From: a bacterium
GTDB lineage: Bacteria > Verrucomicrobiota > Verrucomicrobiae > JAJYAR01
Direction: 5' to 3'
DNA: 5,137 bases
Assembly: GCA_021779435.1 (NCBI GenBank)
Contig: JAJYAR010000233.1
Span: forward strand, 1 to 5,137
Part shown: in pieces, positions 1-5,137 of the stretch
How positions within the stretch are numbered: the stretch's first letter is position 1
Layout of the letters: each line of letters starts with the position of its first letter
Made by a program: the position numbers and the translations under genes
The notes under the pieces: generated by a model
What the model saw: the letters and a program-made list of their open reading frames with translations, nothing else
What the model was told of the DNA's origin: nothing
Databases searched by the model: none

Positions 1-55
1 GTACAAGGAATGGCCGGAGGTGAAGCGCCGCCTGCTTGAGAGAATGGCGGCATGA
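1..55 (+). CDS. 3' end of an unidentified gene (partial)
   Basis: Reading from base 2 gives 17 sense codons, translated YKEWPEVKRRLLERMAA, and a TGA stop at 53-55. The remainder lies before the window. The tail is charged and probably helical, and I cannot assign a family from it. Its stop overlaps the ATG of the deacetylase-like gene in an ATGA arrangement, the usual sign of two co-transcribed and translationally coupled genes. That overlap is the main reason to treat this fragment as real coding sequence. Confidence 0.6.
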   Translation, partial: YKEWPEVKRRLLERMAA

Positions 56-993
56 GCGGGGGCACGGTGTGGCTCGCTTCGCCGGTTTCGCGCGAGCACG
101 ACACGGGGCTGGGGCATCCGGAACAGCCGGCGCGTTTCGATGCGGCGCTGCGGGGTTTGGCCGGACGGCCGCTGAGCGCGTTTGACGGGCGCGCGGCCAC
201 CGAAGACGATTTGCTACTGTGCCACCAGCGCGACTATTTACGGACGGTGGAGCGGGATGTGGCGTCGGGCCGGGAGATGCTGGCGACGGGCGATACGCAA
301 ATCTGCCCGCGGTCATTTGATGTGGCGTTGGCGGCCGTAGGAACAGTGCTGGAGGCGGTGGACCGGGTTGCCGGCGGGACGGCGAAGAACGCGTTCGCGA
401 TTGTGCGGCCTCCGGGGCATCACGCCACTTCGGACCGGGGTATGGGGTTTTGCCTGTTCAACAACGTGGCGCTGGCGGCGCGGTATGCGCAGAGGCGGCA
501 CGGGGTGGGAAGGGTGCTGATCGCCGACTGGGACGTGCACCACGGGAACGGGACGCAGGAGATCTTCTATGCCGACGCTTCGGTGCTCTTCTTCAGCACG
601 CATCAGCATCCGTGGTATCCCGGGACCGGCGATGCGAACGAGATGGGAGAAGGCGCGGCTCAGGGGACGATCATTAACTGCCCGCTGCCAGCCGGTTCCG
701 GGCGGCAGCAGATTCTAGGGGCGTTCGAGCATGTGCTGTTGCCCGCGGTGGAGCATTTCCGGCCGGAGTTTGTGTTCGTCTCGGCCGGGTTCGACTCGAG
801 GTTGGGCGATCCGTTGGGGCGGTTCCGGCTGACGGACCACGATTTCGCCGACCTGACGCGCCTGATGGCGGAGATGGCGGACCGTTACTCGCATGGCCGG
901 CTGGTGAGCGTGCTCGAAGGGGGCTACGACCTGGATGGGCTCGAAGCCGCGGTTGGGGCGCACGCTATGGAACTGGAACGCGCCGCGCGGTAG
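52..993 (+). CDS. Class II histone deacetylase-like Zn-dependent amidohydrolase
   Basis: This is a 313-residue cytoplasmic enzyme of the arginase/deacetylase fold, near the usual length for bacterial single-domain members (HDAH, acetylpolyamine amidohydrolase, AcuC-like). The family hydrolyses N-acetyl-amide bonds, for example in acetyl-lysine or acetylpolyamines. Motifs visible in order: GHPEQPARF at 21-29 (the family N-terminal GHPE.P.R); RPPGHHA at 119-125 with the catalytic His pair H123/H124; GFCLFNN at 132-138; DWDVHHGNG at 159-167 with Zn ligands D161 and H163; the third Zn ligand D248 in SAGFDS; and EGGYD at 289-293 with the transition-state Tyr Y292. The active site is therefore complete. 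No signal peptide or membrane segment is seen. The ATG at 52 has a purine-rich GAGAGA about 8 bases upstream, overlaps the preceding stop, and puts the GHPE motif at the expected place. The substrate (protein lysine, polyamine or other) cannot be told from sequence. No metal-transport link to the downstream genes is implied; a 157-base gap separates them. Confidence 0.93.
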   Translation: MSGGTVWLASPVSREHDTGLGHPEQPARFDAALRGLAGRPLSAFDGRAATEDDLLLCHQRDYLRTVERDVASGREMLATGDTQICPRSFDVALAAVGTVLEAVDRVAGGTAKNAFAIVRPPGHHATSDRGMGFCLFNNVALAARYAQRRHGVGRVLIADWDVHHGNGTQEIFYADASVLFFSTHQHPWYPGTGDANEMGEGAAQGTIINCPLPAGSGRQQILGAFEHVLLPAVEHFRPEFVFVSAGFDSRLGDPLGRFRLTDHDFADLTRLMAEMADRYSHGRLVSVLEGGYDLDGLEAAVGAHAMELERAAR

Positions 994-1150
994 GGTAAGC
1001 GATCGACGGGACGTTACGGGAGATTCACGGCTGCATTGTTGCCTCTATCCGGCGGTTTGGGGCATAGTTAGAAGTAGGTGTGGAGATGGCCGTGGAGGGA
1101 TGTGCGGCCGCTGTACCCTGCACGAATTCGATGACGTCGGGTGGCTCTAT
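994..1150 (+). other. Intergenic region between the deacetylase-like gene and the metal-transport pair
   Basis: This is the only sizeable non-coding gap (157 bases). It is less GC-rich than its flanks around 1035-1080. I see no strong hairpin followed by a T-run, so there is no clear intrinsic terminator for the upstream gene. I also cannot recognise the conserved core of a Mg2+-sensing M-box riboswitch by eye. A frame remains open through the region, continuous with the downstream gene, but its translation does not look like protein. The region most likely holds a promoter and 5' leader for the downstream genes. Confidence 0.5.
1039..1068 (+). promoter_or_regulatory. Possible sigma-70-like promoter for the metal-transport genes
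   Basis: TTGCCT (1039-1044) and CATAGT (1063-1068) are separated by 18 bases in the AT-richer part of the gap. Both boxes match the consensus only partly, and an overlapping TTGTTG at 1036-1041 is an alternative upstream box. This is the best candidate in the gap, placing transcription start near 1075 and a leader of roughly 75 bases before the ATG at 1151. The call is weak because degenerate matches are expected by chance. Confidence 0.22.
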
Positions 1151-2389
1151 ATGGCGGAGATCTTGTACCTTACCGAACTATACGGCCTCCCTGTCTTCGA
1201 TCTGAAAGGAAAGCGAATCGGCGTGGTTCGCGACGCCGCCCTTGTGCCTCTGGTGGATGCGGCGCGCGTGGACCGGTACCTGGTGGGCGGAGGTTGGGCG
1301 TGGCTGACGGTGCGCTACGACCAGGTGCACTCAATAACGCTCGACGGCATTTCGCTCAAGGACGAGCAGCTCACGCCGTATCATTCCGACGAATACATGC
1401 TAAGGCTGATGCGCGACCTGCTGGACCAGCAGATCATTGACGCGCATGGGCGGAAGGTGGTGCGGGTCACCGACGTGACGTTCGACGTGGTGGAGCGCGA
1501 GGACCGCGCGGAATTGAAGATACTCGAGGTCGACATCGGGGTCCGCAGTGTGTATCGCCGGCTGCTGCGGGGGGTTGTGCCACCACGCTGGATCCGGAAG
1601 ACGCAGACGCACATCGCGCCGCATTCGATCCCGTGGGAGTTCTGCAACATTCTCGAGGCGGACCCGCAGAGGCGGCTGCGGCTGAACATCAGCAACCGTT
1701 TGCTCGAGAAGATGCACCCGGCGGATTTGGCGGACATTGTGGAGGACCTGACTCCGGAGGACCGCGAGGCGATTTTCGAGACGATCGACAGCGAAGTGGC
1801 GGCGGAGACGCTATCGGAAATCGATCCGGACATTCAGGCGAGTATTGTCGAGTCGCTGGAGACCGAGAAAGCGGCGGAGATTATCGAGGAGATGCCGCCT
1901 CACGAAGCGGCGGACGTGCTGAGCGAACTCGGGAAAGAGACGTCGGAAGAGATTCTGGAGGAGATGGGGCACGAGCCGAAAACGGAGTTGCGCGAGTTGC
2001 TCGAGTTCGACGAAGACTCCGCGGGCGGGTTGATGAGCCGGGACTTCATCGCGGTGCATTCGGGGGCTTCGGTGGCGGCGGCGCTGGCGGCGCTGCACAC
2101 GCGGGAGGAACTGCCGGAGACGCTGAACACGATCTTCCTGGTGGAGGAGGACGGGCGGCTGACGGGAGCGGTTCCGATGTCGCGTTTGTTGGCCGCGCCG
2201 GGACATGCGCCGCTGCGGGACCTGGCGCTCGATCGGCTTATCACCGTCCATGAAGAGGAAACGCAGGACAGGATTGTCGAACTTTTCGACAAATACAATC
2301 TACTGACGTTGCCTGTTGTGGACGACCAGGGAAAGCTGTCCGGCGCGATCACCGCTGACGAAATCATTACACTACTGAGGCAAAAATGA
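1151..2389 (+). CDS. PRC-barrel-like / MgtE N-terminal domain / CBS-pair protein (soluble Mg2+-sensor type)
   Basis: A 412-residue soluble protein. Residues 1-80 and about 85-165 look like two PRC-barrel-like modules (VFDLKGKRIGVVRD at 15-28; IIDAHGRKVVRVTDV at 95-109). Residues about 182-285 are the acidic helical-repeat MgtE_N domain (LLEKMHPADLADIVEDL at 184-200). The MgtE linker signature EDSAGGLMSRDF at 288-299 leads into two CBS motifs (about 295-350 and 355-412). The protein stops right after CBS2, so the five-helix MgtE channel domain is absent. In full-length MgtE the N and CBS domains bind Mg2+ in the cytoplasm and close the pore. I infer a detached sensor/regulator for the NRAMP-type transporter encoded 15 bases downstream. 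The ATG at 1151 is chosen because MAEILYLTEL begins the first recognisable module; GGGTGG about 7 bases upstream may serve as a weak ribosome site. In-frame ATGs at 1100 and 935 are less likely: GGAGGG abuts the first with no spacing, and the second lies inside the deacetylase gene. Confidence 0.88.
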   Translation: MAEILYLTELYGLPVFDLKGKRIGVVRDAALVPLVDAARVDRYLVGGGWAWLTVRYDQVHSITLDGISLKDEQLTPYHSDEYMLRLMRDLLDQQIIDAHGRKVVRVTDVTFDVVEREDRAELKILEVDIGVRSVYRRLLRGVVPPRWIRKTQTHIAPHSIPWEFCNILEADPQRRLRLNISNRLLEKMHPADLADIVEDLTPEDREAIFETIDSEVAAETLSEIDPDIQASIVESLETEKAAEIIEEMPPHEAADVLSELGKETSEEILEEMGHEPKTELRELLEFDEDSAGGLMSRDFIAVHSGASVAAALAALHTREELPETLNTIFLVEEDGRLTGAVPMSRLLAAPGHAPLRDLALDRLITVHEEETQDRIVELFDKYNLLTLPVVDDQGKLSGAITADEIITLLRQK

Positions 2390-2393
2390 AGGA
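2388..2393 (+). promoter_or_regulatory. Ribosome binding site of the NRAMP-type transporter
   Basis: GAAGGA, beginning inside the stop codon of the preceding gene, lies 11 bases before the ATG at 2405. That is slightly long but workable spacing. The preceding TGA (2387-2389) is in the same frame as the transporter and no other usable start lies between them, so ATG 2405 is the only reasonable first start. Overlap of the site with the upstream stop suggests translational coupling. Confidence 0.45.
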
Positions 2394-2404
2394 CGACCCT
2401 GGCC

Positions 2405-3652
2405 ATGTGGAAGCGCTTCCGGACGCGGCTTCTCATCTTTGCGGCGGTGATCGGGCCGGGTCTCATTACCGCCAACGTCGATAACGACTCCGGCGGGATC
2501 CTCACTTACTCGCAGGCGGGAGCAAAGTACGGCTACCTGCCGCTGTGGACGCTGATTCCGATTACGATTCTCCTGATTGTGACGCAGGAGATGTGCTCGC
2601 GGATGGGGGCGGTGACGGGCAAGGGCCTGTCGGATCTGATTCGCGAAGAGTTCGGCCTGCGCACGACGTTTTTCCTGATGACGGCGCTGGTGGCGGCGAA
2701 TTTCACCAATATCATCGCCGAGTTCGCCGGAATTGCGACGTCGCTCGAGTTATTTCACATCTCGCGATATGTTTCGGTTCCGATTTGCGCGGCGGCGGTT
2801 TGGTACCTGGTGGTAAGGGGCAGTTACCGGAGCGTGGAGAAGGTGTTTCTGGTGGCGTGCGGGTTATATGTCACTTACATCATTTCCGGCTTTCTGATCG
2901 GGCCGGACTGGAAGACGGCCGTGGTGGCGAGCGTGAAGCCGATTGTGTTGTTCGACACGCCGTACATTTTCATGCTGATCGGCCTGGTGGGGACGTCTAT
3001 CGCGCCCTGGATGCAGTTTTACCTGCAGTCGGCGGTGGTGGAGAAAGGCATTACGGCGAAGGAGTATGTCGAGAGCCGGCTGGAAGTCGTCATCGGGTGC
3101 ATCATCACGGACGTGGTGGCGTTCTTCATTATCGTTTCGTGCGCGGCGGCGATCTGGGCGCGCGGGCCGCGGGACATCGAAAATGCGGCGGATGCGGCGT
3201 TGGCATTGAAGCCGTTTGGCCAGTACGCTTACCTGCTGTTCAGCGCGGGATTGTTCAACGCGTCGTTCTTCGCGGCTTGCATTCTGCCGTTGTCGACGGT
3301 GTACACGGTGTGCGAAGGGCTGGGATTCGAGTCCGGTGTGGACAAGCGGATGGACCAGGCGCCGATATTTTACTGGCTGTACACGCTGCTGGTGGTGTTC
3401 GGGGCGGGCATTATTCTGTGGCCGAATTTCCCGCTGGTGAAGATGATTCTGTTCAGCCAGGTGATCAACGGCGTGCTGCTGCCGTTCGTGCTGATCTACA
3501 TGGTGTTGCTGATCAACCGGCAGCGGTTGATGAAGGAATGGACGAATTCGCGGTTCTACAACGTGGTGGCGTGGTCGTCGGTGGTGATCATGATCGGGCT
3601 GACGCTGGCGCTGGTGGCGATTTCGGCCAAAGACATGCTGTCGGGAGCGTAG
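2405..3652 (+). CDS. NRAMP-superfamily divalent metal transporter, NRMT-like (probable Mg2+/Mn2+)
   Basis: A 415-residue integral inner-membrane protein with about 11 hydrophobic segments (roughly 10-30, 43-63, 86-112, 122-138, 146-166, 184-208, 227-252, 273-303, 322-339, 343-370, 385-407), the normal LeuT-fold NRAMP count. TM1 carries GPGLITANVDNDSGG at 17-31, aligning with the NRAMP stretch ending in DPGN; here the metal-site tetrad is D28-S-G-G31. TM6 carries GTSIAPWMQFYLQS at 196-209, where the canonical Met-Pro-His is A200-P201-W202. Loss of the soft Met ligand, which favours transition metals, is the hallmark described for NRAMP-related magnesium transporters, so I infer uptake of Mg2+ (possibly Mn2+) rather than Fe2+. 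Whether transport is proton-coupled cannot be told. The adjacent MgtE_N-CBS gene, 15 bases upstream, supports the Mg2+ assignment. A generic MntH label would be misleading. Family assignment is firm; substrate is inference. Confidence 0.9.
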   Translation: MWKRFRTRLLIFAAVIGPGLITANVDNDSGGILTYSQAGAKYGYLPLWTLIPITILLIVTQEMCSRMGAVTGKGLSDLIREEFGLRTTFFLMTALVAANFTNIIAEFAGIATSLELFHISRYVSVPICAAAVWYLVVRGSYRSVEKVFLVACGLYVTYIISGFLIGPDWKTAVVASVKPIVLFDTPYIFMLIGLVGTSIAPWMQFYLQSAVVEKGITAKEYVESRLEVVIGCIITDVVAFFIIVSCAAAIWARGPRDIENAADAALALKPFGQYAYLLFSAGLFNASFFAACILPLSTVYTVCEGLGFESGVDKRMDQAPIFYWLYTLLVVFGAGIILWPNFPLVKMILFSQVINGVLLPFVLIYMVLLINRQRLMKEWTNSRFYNVVAWSSVVIMIGLTLALVAISAKDMLSGA

Positions 3653-3667
3653 GCGGCGCGGCGTGGG

Positions 3668-3976
3668 ATGATGTCTGTGATGACGCCGTCGATACCGCAA
3701 CCGAAGATTCACCTGGCGAACACGCCGGACTACCGCGAGAACTATTCAAACAGCGTACAGATGAGGGTGAACCTCTGGGATTTCTTTCTGCTGTTCGGGA
3801 CGGTGAATCAGACCGCGCCCGAGACGGTGACGATTCAGAACTTCCAGGGGATTTACCTCAGCCCACAGCAGGCGAAGGCGCTGTTCAACGTGTTGCAGCA
3901 GAACCTGACGCAGTATGAGGCCACGTTTGGCGAGATTCGCATCGAACCGAAAACGCCGGGTGGCTCGATTCAGTGA
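3668..3976 (+). CDS. DUF3467 family protein
   Basis: A small soluble protein (102 residues from this start) without signal peptide or membrane segment. It matches the pattern I know for DUF3467: YSNSVQMRVNLWDFFLLFG at 26-44 followed by GIYLSPQQAKALFNVLQQN at 61-79 and a short acidic/basic tail (GEIRIEPKTPGG). The family is of unknown function, and I do not assign one. It begins 15 bases after the NRAMP-type transporter and its stop overlaps the GTG of the following glycosyltransferase, so it is probably co-transcribed with both. The start is uncertain: ATGs occur at 3668, 3671 and 3680, all in frame, with only a weak GTGGG upstream. The conserved part starts at about residue 20, so the choice does not affect the domain. 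Confidence 0.85.
   Translation: MMSVMTPSIPQPKIHLANTPDYRENYSNSVQMRVNLWDFFLLFGTVNQTAPETVTIQNFQGIYLSPQQAKALFNVLQQNLTQYEATFGEIRIEPKTPGGSIQ
3958..3963 (+). promoter_or_regulatory. Ribosome binding site for the GTG-started glycosyltransferase
   Basis: GGGTGG sits 9 bases before the GTG at 3973, inside the last codons of the DUF3467 gene. It supports GTG 3973 as the start; the first in-frame ATG lies 65 codons further in, beyond the first membrane segment and the WDE motif. Confidence 0.4.
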
Positions 3977-5137
3977 ACCGGCGGCGGGGCACGGCGCTTG
4001 CGCTGGCTGCCTCTGCCCTTGCCGTGTTCGCGCTGCACTGGCCGTATCTGCGTCTGCCTTACTTCTGGGATGAGCTTGGACAGTTCGTTCCGGCCGGGTT
4101 AGACATTCTTCAACACGGAGCGTGGATTCCGCGTTCCACGGTTCCCAATTCGCACCCACCAGGGTTGATGGCCTATCTGGCGCTGGTTTGGAGCGTCGTC
4201 GGTTACTCGATTCCGGCGACGCGGGCCGCGATGCTGGTTGTGGCGGCGGGGGTGGTTGCGGCGACCTATGGGTTGGCGGGAAGGCTGGGGTTGCGGCCGG
4301 GATACGCGATTCTGGCGGCTGTGCTGCTGCTGGCCGATCCGTTGTTTCAGATGCAGTCGCTGCTGGCGCAGCTTGATCTGCCCGCGGCGCTGATGACGGC
4401 GGTTGTGCTGGTGCTGTTTCTGGATGACTTGGTGGGATGCGCGGCGGCGGCCTCGGTCGCGCTGGTGCTCATGAAGGACACGAGCGTGGTGGTTCCGGTG
4501 GTGCTGGGCGCGGTGTTGCTGCGGGAGGGACGGCGGAAGGATGCCCTGGTGTTCGTTGCGCCGCTGGTGGCGCTGGGGATCTGGCTTGCGGTGCTGTGGC
4601 ATGAGACCGGGTATTTGTTTGGGAGTCCCGGATACACGCACTACAACCTGACCTATGCGCTGCATCCGGTACGAGTGACAGTATCGGTTCTGCGGCGGCT
4701 TTATTTCTTATTTGTTGCCGATTTCCGCTGGGTGGGCGCGGCGGCGCTGCTTTACTCGCTGTGGAAGACGGAGGTGTTTCGAGGGCGGGCGTGGCGGATT
4801 GTATTCCTGGTGGGAGTGGCGCAGACGCTGCTCGTGACCATACTCGGGGGAGCGGCGCTGGAACGATATTTGTTGCCGGTGCTACCGGTGCTTTACTGCG
4901 CGTATGCTGCGGGGTTTTCCACGATTTCGCTGCGTTGGCGGTTTCCGGCCGTAGCGGTTCTGGGAGCCGGGTTAGTAAGTGGATGGTTTCTCAATCCGGC
5001 GTTTCCGTTTCCTTATGAGAATAACCTCGCCTTAGTCGACTTTGTCCGGCTGCATCAGGAGGCGGCGAACTATTTGGAGAAGCATTACGCCGAAGAGACG
5101 ATTTACACGGCATGGCCTCTTACCGGGGCGCTGCAGC
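3973..5137 (+). CDS. Integral membrane glycosyltransferase, GT39/PMT-ArnT-like (3' end cut off)
   Basis: The frame is open from GTG 3973 to the window edge (388 codons, no stop), so the C-terminus is missing. The protein is strongly hydrophobic with roughly 11-13 membrane segments. A first TM helix (about 8-24) is followed by YFWDELGQF at 30-38; the WDE (D33, E34) in the first extracytoplasmic loop is the acidic catalytic motif typical of GT-C enzymes of the PMT/ArnT superfamily. HPPG at 61-64 and QLDLPAALM at 133-141 also fit that family, as does ERYLLPVLPVLYCAY at 297-311. From about residue 342 the sequence turns soluble (FVRLHQEAANYLEKHY), as in members with an extracytoplasmic C-terminal domain. 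Such enzymes transfer a sugar from a polyprenyl-phosphate donor to a lipid, glycan or protein on the outer face of the inner membrane; donor and acceptor here are unknown. The GTGA overlap with the DUF3467 stop indicates coupled translation. Start choice rests on that overlap, the upstream GGGTGG, and inclusion of TM1. Confidence 0.85.
   Translation, partial: MNRRRGTALALAASALAVFALHWPYLRLPYFWDELGQFVPAGLDILQHGAWIPRSTVPNSHPPGLMAYLALVWSVVGYSIPATRAAMLVVAAGVVAATYGLAGRLGLRPGYAILAAVLLLADPLFQMQSLLAQLDLPAALMTAVVLVLFLDDLVGCAAAASVALVLMKDTSVVVPVVLGAVLLREGRRKDALVFVAPLVALGIWLAVLWHETGYLFGSPGYTHYNLTYALHPVRVTVSVLRRLYFLFVADFRWVGAAALLYSLWKTEVFRGRAWRIVFLVGVAQTLLVTILGGAALERYLLPVLPVLYCAYAAGFSTISLRWRFPAVAVLGAGLVSGWFLNPAFPFPYENNLALVDFVRLHQEAANYLEKHYAEETIYTAWPLTGALQ

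Noticed and set aside
975..1010. GC-rich self-complementary bases near the end of the deacetylase-like gene (CGCGCCGCGCGG)
   Set aside because: Lies across the stop codon, has little loop and no following T-run, so it is not a convincing terminator.
935..1150. Upstream extension of the sensor gene to an ATG at 935
   Set aside because: It would overlap the end of the deacetylase-like gene, the translated stretch is Arg/Gly/Cys-rich without domain character, and the first recognisable module starts at 1151.
1086..1193. Short ORF from ATG 1086 with AGGTG upstream, ending at a TGA before 1205
   Set aside because: About 35 codons, low-complexity composition, overlaps the sensor start out of frame and has no regulatory peptide features.
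2864..3712. Long antisense ORF opposite the transporter
   Set aside because: The translation is dominated by Arg, His and Gln, as expected from the complement of GC-biased codons for a hydrophobic protein; no domain is recognisable.
2545..3918. Long +-strand ORF overlapping the transporter and the DUF3467 gene in another frame
   Set aside because: Gly/Asp/Arg/Val-rich shadow of the real frame, with no family motifs; the overlapping frames encode clear NRAMP and DUF3467 proteins.
4099..4665. Antisense ORF opposite the glycosyltransferase
   Set aside because: Gln/His/Arg-rich shadow translation. The + frame from GTG 3973 is open to the edge with membrane segments and family motifs.
1..5137. 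CRISPR arrays, tRNA/rRNA genes, insertion sequences, toxin-antitoxin or phage genes
   Set aside because: No regularly spaced repeats, no RNA gene landmarks, no transposase or terminal inverted repeats seen on either strand.

Overview
The window is GC-rich, densely coding DNA with every gene on the + strand. The gene content and protein style (an NRAMP-related metal transporter beside a detached MgtE-type sensor, a DUF3467 protein, a PMT/ArnT-like membrane glycosyltransferase) suggest a free-living bacterium. My best guess is an Acidobacteriota member (Solibacter/Bryobacter-like). That guess rests on overall resemblance, not on a marker gene.

Layout. (1) Bases 1-55 hold the last 17 codons of an unidentified gene, which overlaps by 4 bases (ATGA) the start of (2) a complete class II histone-deacetylase-like Zn amidohydrolase (52-993). 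(3) A 157-base gap (994-1150) is the only sizeable non-coding stretch and probably carries the promoter of the next unit. (4) A soluble 412-residue protein (1151-2389) has PRC-barrel-like N-terminal modules, an MgtE N-terminal superhelical domain and a CBS pair, but no MgtE channel domain. (5) Fifteen bases later comes an 11-TM NRAMP-superfamily transporter (2405-3652). Its TM1 and TM6 metal-site motifs are non-canonical (DPGN to DSGG, MPH to APW), as in NRAMP-related magnesium transporters (NRMT). (6) Another 15 bases later is a 102-residue DUF3467 protein (3668-3976). (7) It overlaps by 4 bases a GTG-started integral-membrane glycosyltransferase of the GT39/PMT-ArnT-like superfamily (3973 to the window edge, C-terminus cut off).

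How the genes may work together. Genes 4 and 5 look like a two-gene Mg2+ (or Mg2+/Mn2+) uptake module. The cytoplasmic MgtE_N-CBS part, which senses Mg2+ and gates the pore in MgtE channels, is here a separate protein encoded with a structurally unrelated transporter. This is the most interesting point in the window. Genes 6 and 7 follow at operon spacing; the 4-base overlap suggests translational coupling, but their functional link to metal transport is unknown. Genes 1 and 2 appear to form the end of a separate upstream unit.
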